From assembly GCA_900470805.1 (NCBI GenBank), contig UCCA01000015.1, positions 62,001 through 126,000 of the forward strand: 64,000 nucleotides of DNA, read 5' to 3'. Shown here in pieces: positions 1 to 9,977 of this stretch; position 1 is the first letter of the stretch; each line of letters begins with the position of its first letter. This DNA is from Hyphomicrobiales bacterium. GTDB lineage: Bacteria > Pseudomonadota > Alphaproteobacteria > Rhizobiales > Rhizobiaceae. Under the pieces are notes generated by a model, which was not told the origin of the DNA, did not search any database, and was given only the letters and a program-made list of their open reading frames with translations. A program made the position numbers and the translations under genes.

Positions 1-1
1 T

Positions 2-58
2 TTCGAACGGGTGTTCGCGGTGCGCGACAAGCACCTGCCGCCATCGCCGGGAAAATAA
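2..58 (+). CDS. C-terminal end of an unidentified protein
   Basis: The first 57 bases read as 18 codons followed by TAA, in a frame open from the window edge (FERVFAVRDKHLPPSPGK). The tail is too short to assign a family. It is called coding because the frame is open, the stop lies just ahead of a recognisable promoter region, and the next gene runs the same way. It could still be chance. Confidence 0.4.
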   Translation, partial: FERVFAVRDKHLPPSPGK

Positions 59-67
59 GGCGATGAA

Positions 68-81
68 TTGATCTGAATCAA
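68..81 (+). promoter_or_regulatory. FNR/FixK-type anaerobox upstream of ompW
   Basis: The bases are TTGAT-CTGA-ATCAA, a perfect match to the TTGAT-N4-ATCAA box of FnrN/FixK proteins. The box is centred about 65 bases before the ompW ATG. A CTAAAC -10-like hexamer at 103-108 puts the likely start site near 115, so the box would sit close to -41, the usual class II activator position. Oxygen-responsive control of ompW is inferred. Confidence 0.6.
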
Positions 82-139
82 TCGGTTAAGCCGCATCATT
101 TCCTAAACCTCCCCTGGATATAAACTCAGGAGAGAATCG

Positions 140-820
140 ATGATGCGCCGCCCCGCCAGCCTCAAAGGCATGTTCGCCGCCGCTATTTTAGTCGCCGCCG
201 CACACCCTGCCCTATCCGCGGACCTGACAGCACCCACGGCAGCGCAAGAAGCGACGCAGAGCCAAAGCCCCTGGATGATCCGCCTGCGCGCGCTTGGCGT
301 CATCACCCAGGATTCCGGCTATGTCGGCGGCGTCGCCGGCTCGGACCTCTCCTATTCGGATACGGTCGTCCCTGAATTCGACGTCACCTATTTCTTCACC
401 AAGAACATCGCCGCCGAACTCATTCTCGGCACGACCTTCGCAAACGTCACCGGTGAAGGCTCGATCGAAAGCCTCGGCAAGGTCGGCAAGACCTGGCTTC
501 TGCCGCCCACCGTGACGCTGCAGTATCACTTCACCGACTTCGGCAACTTCCAGCCTTATGTCGGCGCCGGCATCAACTACACGATCTTCTACAACGAGAA
601 GGGCAAGAGCGCCCAGAGCCTGAATATCGACAACACCTTCGGCGTCGCCCTGCAGGCCGGCTTCGACTACATGTTCGACGAACATTGGGGCCTCAACGTC
701 GACGTCAAGAAGATCTTCCTGCGTCCTGATTTCACCGTCAACGTCGGCGGCACCGACATGACCGGCAAGGCAAAGCTCGATCCCTGGCTGGTCGGCGCCG
801 GCGTCACCTACCGCTTCTAG
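140..820 (+). CDS. ompW: OmpW family outer membrane protein
   Basis: A 226-residue OmpW-type eight-stranded beta-barrel. Residues 1 to about 26 form a signal peptide ending in ALSA. The mature part has the family pattern: VTYFFTKNIAAEL, a TVTLQYHF strand, the FQPYVGAGINYT segment, and a barrel end of WLVGAGVTYRF with the terminal Phe needed for outer-membrane insertion. OmpW proteins form narrow hydrophobic channels. CAGGAGAG at 127-134 is the ribosome site, and either of the two adjacent ATGs may be used. A perfect FNR/FixK box lies upstream and a strong terminator follows, so it is probably a single-gene, oxygen-regulated unit. The family call is firm, the substrate unknown. Confidence 0.9.
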   Translation: MMRRPASLKGMFAAAILVAAAHPALSADLTAPTAAQEATQSQSPWMIRLRALGVITQDSGYVGGVAGSDLSYSDTVVPEFDVTYFFTKNIAAELILGTTFANVTGEGSIESLGKVGKTWLLPPTVTLQYHFTDFGNFQPYVGAGINYTIFYNEKGKSAQSLNIDNTFGVALQAGFDYMFDEHWGLNVDVKKIFLRPDFTVNVGGTDMTGKAKLDPWLVGAGVTYRF

Positions 821-837
821 GGCCTGAACACATCCGG

Positions 838-869
838 AGGGCGCGGACAAACACATGTCTGCGCCCTTT
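838..869 (+). terminator. Rho-independent terminator of ompW
   Basis: AGGGCGCGGACA pairs with TGTCTGCGCCCT across a six-base loop, giving a 12-bp stem with one G-U pair, followed by TTTCCC. It starts 18 bases after the ompW stop. Confidence 0.7.
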
Positions 870-904
870 CCCTCGACCCCCGCTTTGCGCTATGGGCATT
901 GCCC

Positions 905-1555
905 ATGAGCCAATCCACCTTCACCATCCTGCTTGGCGGCGAGTTGAGACTGACCGAGCGCCTGCGCGCCACCGTGTCGGGCAGCCGCCTGATCGCGGCC
1001 GATGGCGGCATGCGGCACGCGGCGGCGCTCGGTGTCGTGCCGGAATTGTGGGTCGGCGATTTCGATTCTACGCCGGATGATCTGGCCACCGCCTTTTCCG
1101 GTGTTCCAAGACAGCCATATCCAGCCGCCAAGGCCGAGACCGATGGCGAGATCGCGGTATCGGAGGCGATCGCACGCGGCGCCAAGCGGCTGATCCTCGC
1201 CGGCGCCCTGGCAGGCGAACGTTCCGATCACGCACTCCAGCACCTGCTTTACGCCGTCAGCCTTGCCGAAACGGGGCTCGACGTGCTGCTGACATCGGGC
1301 AGCGAGGAGGCCGTGCCACTGATCCCGGGCACGATCACCCTAGACCTGCCCGAAAACAGCCTGTTTTCCGTTCCCGCCTTCAGCGACCTCAAAGGCCTGA
1401 CGATCGAGAACGCCCGCTATCCCCTGACGAACTTTCATTTGCCGTTCGGCTCGTCGCGCACCATTTCCAATGTCGCGGAAGGCCCAGTGCGCTTCTCGCT
1501 TGAAAGCGGCCGCGCCGTCGTGCTCGCCCGCCCCTACGACCTTTCCGGAGTGTGA
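905..1555 (+). CDS. thiN: Thiamine pyrophosphokinase
   Basis: A 216-residue thiamine diphosphokinase, which transfers pyrophosphate from ATP to thiamine to make the cofactor TPP. Family motifs are ADGG (about residues 32-35), the metal-binding GDFDS (51-55) and TDGE (79-82). The C-terminal half, with SLFSVPAFSDLKGLTIENARYPL and later FGSSRTISN, matches the thiamine-binding domain. ATG 905 is preferred over the in-frame TTG six bases earlier. The next gene begins four bases after the stop, so the two are probably co-transcribed. No TPP riboswitch is seen upstream, which fits a salvage kinase rather than a thi biosynthetic operon. Confidence 0.88.
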   Translation: MSQSTFTILLGGELRLTERLRATVSGSRLIAADGGMRHAAALGVVPELWVGDFDSTPDDLATAFSGVPRQPYPAAKAETDGEIAVSEAIARGAKRLILAGALAGERSDHALQHLLYAVSLAETGLDVLLTSGSEEAVPLIPGTITLDLPENSLFSVPAFSDLKGLTIENARYPLTNFHLPFGSSRTISNVAEGPVRFSLESGRAVVLARPYDLSGV

Positions 1556-1558
1556 TTT

Positions 1559-3385
<1,827 letters not shown>

Positions 3386-3409
3386 CAAAGCCCTCCCGAG
3401 AAGCAGAGG

Positions 3410-4606
3410 CTACGCGGTGACGGTCTCCGCGACCGGCTTGCTGAACCGCAGGCCAAGCACAATCGGGATGCTGACGGCGTAGAGGAGCACGACCGATAGC
3501 CAGATGGCGCCCGGCCACTGCGCCCTGACGACGAAATAGAAGCTTGAGAAGCCGAGCGGGGTGACGATCGACGCAAGGCTGACGGCGGACGCCAGCACGC
3601 CCTGAAACCGGCCCTGCTGGCTTTCGTCCACCTGCCGGGTCGCCAGCGATTGCAGCGCCGGCACACCGATGCCGCCAAGCGCGAAAAGCGGCATGATCGC
3701 GAAGATCACCCATCCCTCCGTCGCCAGGGCCATGACGATCAAAGCCAGGCAGGCGCAGCCGACGCCGATCAAGATGGCATTGCGCTCGCCAAGCAGCTTC
3801 ACCGCCGGTCCGGGCAGGAACGCCTGTGCGAGCGTCTGGCACACACCGAAGGTGCCGAGCGACAGGCCGATCCACAAGCCGTTCCACTGGAACGTATCGC
3901 TTCCCCACAGTGCCCAGCAGGTGCCGTAGACCTCGCCGGTGGCGCTGAACACGAAGAAGATGGTGACGATCGGCAGCAGGCTCTTCATCGAGAATACCCA
4001 GCGCAGCGGCCGCAGCGGGTTGAGTGTCGCCAGATCGATCCTTTCGCGGGTGGGTTGGCGCGATTCTGGCAGCACGAAGAAGGCGAGCAGCAGATTCAGG
4101 CCGTTGAGCGCGGCAGCGGCGATGAACGGCAAGCGCAGCCAGTAATCGCCCAGCGCGCCGCCGAGGACCGGGCCGATGATGAAGCCGATGCCGAACATCG
4201 CATTGACGAGACCGAAGCGGCGGGCGCGTGTCTCCTCCGGCGAGATGTCGGTGATGTAGGCCGAGGCTACAGAGACGTTGGCACTGGTCAGCCCTGCGAT
4301 CGCCCGGCCGAGCACCAGCATCCACAGGTGCGGCGCAAACGCCAGGAACAGGTAGTTGACGGCAGCGCCGGCAAGCGAGATCAACAGCACCGGCCGCCGC
4401 CCCAGCCGGTCGCTGAGCGAGCCCAGCACCGGCGCGAAGATGAACTGCATGGTGGCGTAGAGCGCCGTCATGACGCCGATGTAGGGCGCCACGTCAGCGG
4501 CATGAGTGACGTTCTGAAGCAGCGACGGCAGGATGGGGAAGATGAGACCGATACCGACGGCATCGAGGACAATGGCAGTGAAGATGACGACGAGGGGTCT
4601 GGTCAT
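3410..4606 (-). CDS. MFS exporter, TetA-like (DHA1 family)
   Basis: A 398-residue major facilitator with 12 predicted membrane helices. The motif A loop GSLSDRLGRRPVLL sits between helices 2 and 3, and a motif C-like GFIIGPVLGGALGD in helix 5 is the antiporter signature of drug exporters. The N-terminus MTRPLVVIFTAIVLDAVGIGLIFPILP is typical of the TetA/TCR group. I chose the ATG ending at 4606 because the 18 upstream residues are Arg/Cys-rich and lack hydrophobic character. It converges with the ABC-F gene. Many chromosomal homologues do not give clinical tetracycline resistance, so the true substrate is open. No TetR gene is adjacent. Confidence 0.85.
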   Translation of the reverse strand: MTRPLVVIFTAIVLDAVGIGLIFPILPSLLQNVTHAADVAPYIGVMTALYATMQFIFAPVLGSLSDRLGRRPVLLISLAGAAVNYLFLAFAPHLWMLVLGRAIAGLTSANVSVASAYITDISPEETRARRFGLVNAMFGIGFIIGPVLGGALGDYWLRLPFIAAAALNGLNLLLAFFVLPESRQPTRERIDLATLNPLRPLRWVFSMKSLLPIVTIFFVFSATGEVYGTCWALWGSDTFQWNGLWIGLSLGTFGVCQTLAQAFLPGPAVKLLGERNAILIGVGCACLALIVMALATEGWVIFAIMPLFALGGIGVPALQSLATRQVDESQQGRFQGVLASAVSLASIVTPLGFSSFYFVVRAQWPGAIWLSVVLLYAVSIPIVLGLRFSKPVAETVTA

Positions 4607-5038
4607 GGCGTGTTCCGATCGGACGCGAGCGCACGAGCGCGCGCAGCGCCGATGGCTCACGATTGGGCCTGACGATGCAGGCGATTGACAGTTTTGGGAA
4701 CGCTGGCCGATCGATGCGGTAAAACGCAGGGATGGCGTGTGCTTGACCGCCTGGACGACAATTCGTCCACCTGTTTACTCCGCGACTGCGCGGATCAAGG
4801 GAAGCGGTCGCTTTTCGCGATTGATGTTATTTACGCCTGAAGGCTGCGCCCGGCAAGTCCATTTTACCGATCGCGAATGGGCAGGTGGCTGAGCGGAACA
4901 CCCGATCAGCCACTGGAGTCAAAAAGTTCCCCGTTTGCGCCTGCAAACCTCTCACATTTCATTGATTAGCCTCCGCTGAAACGGCGTGTCTAATCTCCTG
5001 TCGCGCCGCCCATGCCCCGGGCGGCAAGGAGAAAACCC
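4607..5038. other. Gene-free region with two inverted repeats
   Basis: This 430-base gap separates the divergently transcribed exporter and the secreted-protein gene. It holds a small dyad, TGGACGA-CAAT-TCGTCCA (4752-4769), just upstream of the exporter and possibly a repressor site. It also holds a hairpin with arms GTGGCTGA (4885-4892) and TCAGCCAC (4906-4913). No convincing small ORF or tRNA was found. Confidence 0.5.
4885..4913. repeat. 8-bp inverted repeat (hairpin)
   Basis: GTGGCTGA and TCAGCCAC flank a 13-base loop in which GG and CC could extend the stem. There is no T-tract, so it is not a simple terminator. It may be part of the leader of the secreted-protein gene about 125 bases downstream, or a protein site. 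Confidence 0.4.
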
Positions 5039-5662
5039 ATGTCCCGTGTTTCGAAAACATCCGCCGCGGCCGCGCTCGCCGCAGGTATCCTGGCCATCGC
5101 ATCGCAGGCGGCATCGGCCGCGGATGCTGAGCGTGTCCGCATCCGTGGCGACATTGCCAGCCTCAGCGGCGATACGCTCGTCGTCAAGACCCGCGAAGGC
5201 ACCGACCAGACGATCGCGCTCAAGCCTGAATGGAAGGTCGGTGGCATCAAGAAGGCGTCGGTCGAGGATATCAAGCCCGGCGATTTCGTCGGCATCGCCT
5301 CGCTGCCGAAAGCCGATGGCGGCGACGGCGCGCTTGAGGTGCTGATCTTTCCGGCCGCGATGAAAGGCACCGGCGAAGGCAGCCGCCCCTGGGACCTGAA
5401 GCCGAATAGCAGCATGACCAACGCCACCGTCGCCAAGGCGGTGAAATCGGTCGAAGGCCACAGCGTCACGCTGACCTATCAGGGCAAGGAGAAGACGATC
5501 TCGATATCGGACGATACACCGATCGTTACTTTCACATCAGCAGCCAAGACCGACCTGACCGCTGGCGCCCACGTGATTGTCATGGGCGAGAAGGCAGCCG
5601 ACGGCACGGTGACATCAGGCCAGGTGACCGTCGGCACCAAGGGCATTGTTCCGCCGATGTGA
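5039..5662 (+). CDS. Secreted protein of unknown function with two OB-like repeats
   Basis: A 207-residue protein with a signal peptide (about residues 1-28, a long Ala-rich core ending in ASAAD). The mature part contains two similar beta-rich units. The first (RIRGDIASLSGDTLVVKTREGTD, then DIKPGDFVGIASL) and the second (VEGHSVTLTYQGKEKTI, then DLTAGAHVIVMGEK) resemble the small barrel repeats of DUF5666-type proteins. The start at 5039 has a well-placed AAGGAG (5026-5031). The earlier in-frame ATG at 5012 would put charged residues ahead of the signal peptide. The gene is monocistronic and convergent with the transporter gene that follows. Function unknown. Confidence 0.72.
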   Translation: MSRVSKTSAAAALAAGILAIASQAASAADAERVRIRGDIASLSGDTLVVKTREGTDQTIALKPEWKVGGIKKASVEDIKPGDFVGIASLPKADGGDGALEVLIFPAAMKGTGEGSRPWDLKPNSSMTNATVAKAVKSVEGHSVTLTYQGKEKTISISDDTPIVTFTSAAKTDLTAGAHVIVMGEKAADGTVTSGQVTVGTKGIVPPM

Positions 5663-5673
5663 GTTTTCGAAGC

Positions 5674-7503
5674 TCAGAGCGCCGGCGCGGTTGCGTTCGG
5701 CGCTTTGGCTTCGGCTCTGGCCTCCGGCTTGGCGGCCAGCGCTTCCAGATGCAGCACGCGCGGATGAAAGATCTCCGCGTAGGCTTCCGAGCGGCCGATA
5801 TAGATCATCGTCGCATCGGGCATGGCTTCCAGCACCTTCAGCATCGTCGCCTGCCACTCCGGCTCCATGCCCTCGAGCACTTCGTCGAACACCATCCATT
5901 GCGGCCGCACCAGCAGCAGCCGGGCAAAGCCGATCGCCCGCTGCTCGTCGGCATCCAGCAGCTTGTCCCAGCGGGCGCGAGTGTCGAGGCGGGCAACCAG
6001 ATTGTGCAGCCCGGCTTTTTCCAGCGCCGACAGCACGTCGTCGTTCTTGTATGTATCGGCCGCTTCAGGGAAGGCCAGCGCCTCGCGCAGCGTGCCGCCG
6101 GGGATATAGGCCGATTGCGGCACGAACAGCATGTCGTCGGCAGGCGGAAGGCCGATCTTGCCGCTGCCGCAGGGCCAAAGTTCCGACAGCGCCAGGAACA
6201 GCAGCTTGCGGTTCACGTTGTGATCGCCGTTGATCATCACCTTCTCGCCGGCTTTGATCGTGACGCTGCCCTCGTGCAGACGGAAGCCGCCGCAAGCATC
6301 GATCTCCTCGTCGATCTTGGCGGCGATAGTCACGTTATCGAGCGTCAGCGTGCCCGGCGCGCTGCGCTCGTAGGCGATCTTCTCCTTGAGATCGATATCG
6401 TCGCCCATCGTCGTCAGCGCCTGGCGAAAATCGGTAACGCGCATCAGCGTTGCCCGCCATTCGGCGATCGGGCCGAAGTTGGAGACATACCAGCGCAACG
6501 CCGTGTTCACCTGGTTGAAGGCGCCGACCGACATCATCAACTGGCCGAAGGTGAGCCCGCCGGAGAAATAGGCGGGTGCCGCGACGATAATCGGGATGAC
6601 AACCACCAGCCAGCCATAGCCGGCCGACACCCAGGTGAGATTGACGTTGGCCATCGCCAGTTTCTTGAGCACGGCCAGAACGGCGCTGATATCCGTGTTG
6701 ATCCGTCCGCGCTCGTTCTCTTCGCCACGCGCCGCCGTGATCGCCGGAATATTCTCGTTGGCGTGCATCAGCGCAAAGCGCAGTTCCGCTTCTTTCGAGA
6801 AGCGATCGGCATTGAGCTTCACCAGCTTGCGGCCGACCAGCTGGCTGAGAACCGAGGCCGACGCCGCATAGAAGATCGCCGCCCAGACCATATAGCCGGG
6901 AATGGAAAAGCTGTGCTCGCCGAAGCGGAAGACGAAGCCGCTCGACAGTTCCCAGAGAACGCCGATGAAGCTGACCAGCAGGATGGTCGATTGCACCAGG
7001 CCGATGACGAGACCGGTGGTGCTTTCCGCCAGATTGCGCGCATCCTCATGCAGGCGCTGGTCGGGGTTGACCCCGATCAGGCCGCTGGAAGCGAGCCTGA
7101 GCGCCCGCTTGCGCTGCAGCCATTGGCTGACCAGGTCGCGCGTCAGTCCCTCGCGCATGTAGAGCGCCGTCATCTGGTTCAGCCAGGCCTGCACCACGTT
7201 CAGCAGAAGCAGCATGCCGGCAATCAGTGCGAAGATCTTTAGCTGGTGGAAGAAGCCCGGCAGGTCGCGGCGTGAAATGGCGTCATAGAATGGCGCATTC
7301 CACTGGTTGAGGATGACCGTGGCATAGGCCGTTGCGAGAATGATTCCGATCAACGCCGTTGACAGAACAAGCACCGGTGCGCGCACTCTGGAATGCCAGA
7401 ATGCCGAAAACATGACCTTGAGGCGGAAGGCCAGACTGAGATCGTACCCGACCCTATCCTGCCCCTGAATGCTCGGCCTGCCTTTGACGTCATCTGCCAT
7501 CAT
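5674..7503 (-). CDS. ABCD/SbmA-type ABC transporter with degenerate ATPase domain
   Basis: A 609-residue membrane and nucleotide-binding fusion of the ABCD/YddA type, related to the SbmA/BacA permease fold (LNQWNAPFYDAISRRDLPGFF near residue 70, then AWLNQMTALYMREGLT). Residues 1-370 hold about six membrane helices. The C-terminal domain sits where an ABC ATPase should be but lacks its key residues: the P-loop (about residue 426) reads GDHNVNRK instead of GxxGxGKS, the signature reads LDADEQRAIGFARLL instead of LSxGEQQR, and the switch His is Arg (GRSEA). Walker B-like MVFDEVLEGME is partly kept. ATP hydrolysis looks unlikely, so transport may be driven by the proton gradient as in SbmA/BacA, or the domain may be regulatory. 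Candidate substrates are peptides or long acyl chains. Confidence 0.8.
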   Translation of the reverse strand: MMADDVKGRPSIQGQDRVGYDLSLAFRLKVMFSAFWHSRVRAPVLVLSTALIGIILATAYATVILNQWNAPFYDAISRRDLPGFFHQLKIFALIAGMLLLLNVVQAWLNQMTALYMREGLTRDLVSQWLQRKRALRLASSGLIGVNPDQRLHEDARNLAESTTGLVIGLVQSTILLVSFIGVLWELSSGFVFRFGEHSFSIPGYMVWAAIFYAASASVLSQLVGRKLVKLNADRFSKEAELRFALMHANENIPAITAARGEENERGRINTDISAVLAVLKKLAMANVNLTWVSAGYGWLVVVIPIIVAAPAYFSGGLTFGQLMMSVGAFNQVNTALRWYVSNFGPIAEWRATLMRVTDFRQALTTMGDDIDLKEKIAYERSAPGTLTLDNVTIAAKIDEEIDACGGFRLHEGSVTIKAGEKVMINGDHNVNRKLLFLALSELWPCGSGKIGLPPADDMLFVPQSAYIPGGTLREALAFPEAADTYKNDDVLSALEKAGLHNLVARLDTRARWDKLLDADEQRAIGFARLLLVRPQWMVFDEVLEGMEPEWQATMLKVLEAMPDATMIYIGRSEAYAEIFHPRVLHLEALAAKPEARAEAKAPNATAPAL

Positions 7504-7656
7504 GCTTCCTTACGCGTCTATCGCACCTGAATAACACTGTGAGTCAGCCTGTCCAGCAACAGTTTCTAGCGCGCGGTAATGCACGAGTTACCTTGCCCGG
7601 AGAGGCCGGATTTTTTCCGTCATTGATTCGCCGCCCGACTGGGTCTATTTAAGTGC

Positions 7657-7715
7657 TCCGTGGTGATTTGGCCGGCCGGCTTGCAGCCACGTTAAAAAAG
7701 TTGCTAAAGGGCCGC
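7657..7715 (+). promoter_or_regulatory. SAM-II riboswitch (metA leader)
   Basis: The region fits the SAM-II aptamer of alphaproteobacterial met genes. P1 pairs CGTGG (7659-7663) with CCACG (7687-7691). The loop carries the conserved TGATTTG and CTTGCAG strings, followed by GTTAAA and the pseudoknot strand GCTAAAGGG (7703-7711). S-adenosylmethionine binding folds the pseudoknot close to the metA ribosome site about 50 bases downstream and lowers translation. Identified by motif order; no covariance search was run. Confidence 0.92.
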
Positions 7716-7762
7716 GTGCGGACCGATAGCGATATATTCGTATTTTTCATCGAGTGACCGCT

Positions 7763-8686
7763 ATGCCGATCAAGATCCCCGATACCCTGCCCGCCTTTGA
7801 AACCCTGGTTCAGGAAGGTGTGCGCGTGATGACCGAGACGGCGGCGATCCGTCAGGACATCCGCCCGCTGCAGATCGGCTTGCTCAACCTCATGCCGAAC
7901 AAGATCAAGACCGAGATCCAGATGGCGCGCCTGATCGGCGCTTCGCCGCTGCAGGTCGAGCTGTCGCTTGTGCGCGTCGGCAATCACAAGGCAAAGAACA
8001 CTTCGGAGGAACACCTGTTCTCCTTCTACCAGACCTGGGAGGAGATCAGGCACCGCAAGTTCGACGGTTTCATCATAACTGGGGCGCCGATCGAGACACT
8101 TCCATACGAAGACGTCACTTATTGGGAAGAAATGCAGCAGATTTTCGACTGGACGCGCACCAATGTCCACTCGTCGATGAACGTCTGCTGGGGCGCGATG
8201 GCGGCCATTTATCATTTCCACGGCATTCCCAAGCATCCCCTGAAGGAAAAGGCGTTCGGCGTCTATCGCCACATGAACTTGAAGCCGTCTTCCGTCTATC
8301 TCAACGGATTCTCCGACAATTTCGAGGTTCCCGTGTCGCGCTGGACCGAAGTGCGGCGCGCCGACATCGAAAAGTCCGGCGATCTCGAGATCCTGATGGA
8401 GTCGGCCGAGATGGGCGTCTGCCTTGTGCACGAGAAGAAGGGCAACCGGCTCTATATCTTCAACCACGTCGAATATGATTCGACCTCGCTGGGCGACGAG
8501 TACTTCCGAGATGTCGATGCCAATATTCCGATCAAGATGCCGCACAACTACTTCCCGCATAACGACCCGGCGATCGCTCCCCAGAATCGCTGGCGCAGCC
8601 ACGCGCACCTCCTGTTCGGCAACTGGATCAACGAGATCTACCAGACGACCTCCTATAATCTCGAAGAGATCGGCGAGGACGGTTGA
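7763..8686 (+). CDS. metAA: Homoserine O-acetyltransferase (MetA family)
   Basis: A 307-residue MetA-fold enzyme that acylates homoserine, the first committed step of methionine synthesis. The nucleophile is Cys142 ([11 protein letters not shown]), and the HxE pair follows in FNHVEYDS. Residue 111 is Glu (TGAPIETL). In this family Glu111 has been linked to acetyl-CoA use and Gly111 to succinyl-CoA use, so I call an acetyltransferase although annotation pipelines usually write succinyltransferase. ATG 7763 gives the family N-terminus [15 protein letters not shown]; the GTG nine bases earlier is not needed. Expression should be controlled by the SAM-II riboswitch upstream. Confidence 0.93.
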   Translation: MPIKIPDTLPAFETLVQEGVRVMTETAAIRQDIRPLQIGLLNLMPNKIKTEIQMARLIGASPLQVELSLVRVGNHKAKNTSEEHLFSFYQTWEEIRHRKFDGFIITGAPIETLPYEDVTYWEEMQQIFDWTRTNVHSSMNVCWGAMAAIYHFHGIPKHPLKEKAFGVYRHMNLKPSSVYLNGFSDNFEVPVSRWTEVRRADIEKSGDLEILMESAEMGVCLVHEKKGNRLYIFNHVEYDSTSLGDEYFRDVDANIPIKMPHNYFPHNDPAIAPQNRWRSHAHLLFGNWINEIYQTTSYNLEEIGEDG

Positions 8687-8710
8687 GGTCTCTCTGAACC
8701 GATAGACATG

Positions 8711-8746
8711 ACGCCGCAGGGTGCCGCCCGGCGGCGTTTGTTTTTT
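8711..8746 (+). terminator. Rho-independent terminator of metA
   Basis: ACGCCGC pairs with GCGGCGT around a GC-rich loop, followed by TTGTTTTTT. It lies 25 bases after the metA stop. Confidence 0.75.
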
Positions 8747-8823
8747 GTGCCGGCGCGGTTGCGGTTTGTGACGAATGGAGGCAGGTTCGCTGCCGGAATA
8801 AGACAAGACCGGGAGGAATTTTG

Positions 8824-9846
8824 ATGACGAATGAATTGCAGCGCGAGGTATTCGGGCAGACGAAATCGGGCGAGACCGTCCACCGCGTGGTGATCTCGGG
8901 CGGTGGCCTGACGGCCAAGGTGATCACCTGGGGCGCCGTGATCCAGGACCTACGCCTTGATGGCCACGATGCGCCGCTGACCCTCGGCTTCGACGATTTC
9001 GACAGCTATCCCGCCCACTCCGCCTATTTCGGCGCAACGCCCGGCCGCGCCGCCAACCGCACCGCCGGCGGCAGGTTCACCATCGACGGAAAAGCCTACC
9101 AGCTCGACCTCAACGAAAACGGCGTTACCCATCTGCATGGCGGTTTCGACAATATCGCGGTGCGCAACTGGACCGTCGTCGAGCACGCCACCGACCGCGT
9201 CGTGCTGAAGATCGTCGATGCCGACGGGCGTGGCGGCTACCCCGGAAACTGCACCATCCAGGCCACCTACCATGTGCATGGCAGCGGCGAACTCTCGGTG
9301 ACCTACGAGACCACAAGCGACCAGCCGACCATCGCCAATATCTGCCAGCATGCCTATTTCAATCTCGATGGCCGCGACGATGCGCTTGGCCACGACATCA
9401 TGATCGCCGCCGACGGCTACCTGCCGACCGACGAGCGCCAGATTCCGACCGGCGAGATCAGGCCGGTTGCGGGCACCGCTTTCGACTTCCGCGAGATGGC
9501 GCCGATGAAGCGTCTGGATGGCGGCGAGCAGGCGCTCTACGACCACAATTTCTGCCTCTCGGCCGAGCGCACCACCAAGCGCTCCGTCATTCTTGCCCGC
9601 AGCCTGCATTCCGGCATTTCGCTGGAGGTTCGCACCACCGAGCCGGGCGTGCAGTTCTACGGCGCCTTCAAGCTCGACGTGCCGGTCCCCGGCCTCGACG
9701 GCCGCAAGTATGGCCCGTTTGCCGGCTTCTGCCTGGAAACCCAGATCTGGCCGGATGCCATCAACCACGCAGGCTTTCCCGACGCCATCCTTCGCCCCGG
9801 CGAAGTGCTGCGCCAAGAGACCGACTACATCTTCTCGAAGAACTGA
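8824..9846 (+). CDS. galM: Aldose 1-epimerase (mutarotase)
   Basis: A 340-residue galactose mutarotase-fold enzyme that interconverts alpha and beta anomers of hexoses. Family motifs are the ATPGRAANRTAGGRF loop, LNENGVTHLHGGFDN, the catalytic-region His in NICQHAYFNLDG, and the late Glu in FCLETQIWPDA. GGGAGGA (8811-8817) fixes the start at ATG 8824 rather than the TTG before it. It stands alone between two terminators, so it is transcribed by itself. The neighbouring amino-sugar operon suggests a general sugar-use neighbourhood without proving a shared pathway. Confidence 0.92.
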   Translation: MTNELQREVFGQTKSGETVHRVVISGGGLTAKVITWGAVIQDLRLDGHDAPLTLGFDDFDSYPAHSAYFGATPGRAANRTAGGRFTIDGKAYQLDLNENGVTHLHGGFDNIAVRNWTVVEHATDRVVLKIVDADGRGGYPGNCTIQATYHVHGSGELSVTYETTSDQPTIANICQHAYFNLDGRDDALGHDIMIAADGYLPTDERQIPTGEIRPVAGTAFDFREMAPMKRLDGGEQALYDHNFCLSAERTTKRSVILARSLHSGISLEVRTTEPGVQFYGAFKLDVPVPGLDGRKYGPFAGFCLETQIWPDAINHAGFPDAILRPGEVLRQETDYIFSKN

Positions 9847-9884
9847 CGGCGCAACGCCAACGCCTATCGCGATCAGCACCGTTA

Positions 9885-9914
9885 AACCCTCGCAACGCTT
9901 TGCGAGGGTTTTTT
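9885..9914 (+). terminator. Rho-independent terminator of galM
   Basis: AACCCTCGCAA pairs with TTGCGAGGGTT across a short CGC loop, directly followed by TTTT. It separates galM from the amino-sugar operon. Confidence 0.85.
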
Positions 9915-9935
9915 CGTGCGGATAGGTCTTGCAAT

Positions 9936-9977
9936 TGGTTCTAAAGAGGTTCTATTTGTGAATCATGGATAGAACCA
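9936..9977. promoter_or_regulatory. Probable GntR/NagR operator overlapping the regulator start
   Basis: Three copies of one octamer surround the regulator start codon: TGGTTCTA (9936-9943), AGGTTCTA (9947-9954) and the inverted TAGAACCA (9970-9977). Outer copies 1 and 3 form a perfect 8-bp inverted repeat around ATG 9965. HutC/NagR-type GntR proteins bind TGGT-TA-rich palindromes, so self-repression is the simplest reading. Confidence 0.55.

Noticed and set aside
4881..4945. tRNA-Ser-like start (GTGGCTGAGCGG) in the empty gap
   Set aside because: Only the D-arm string matches; no anticodon stem or T-arm can be drawn, and the segment folds instead as a simple hairpin.
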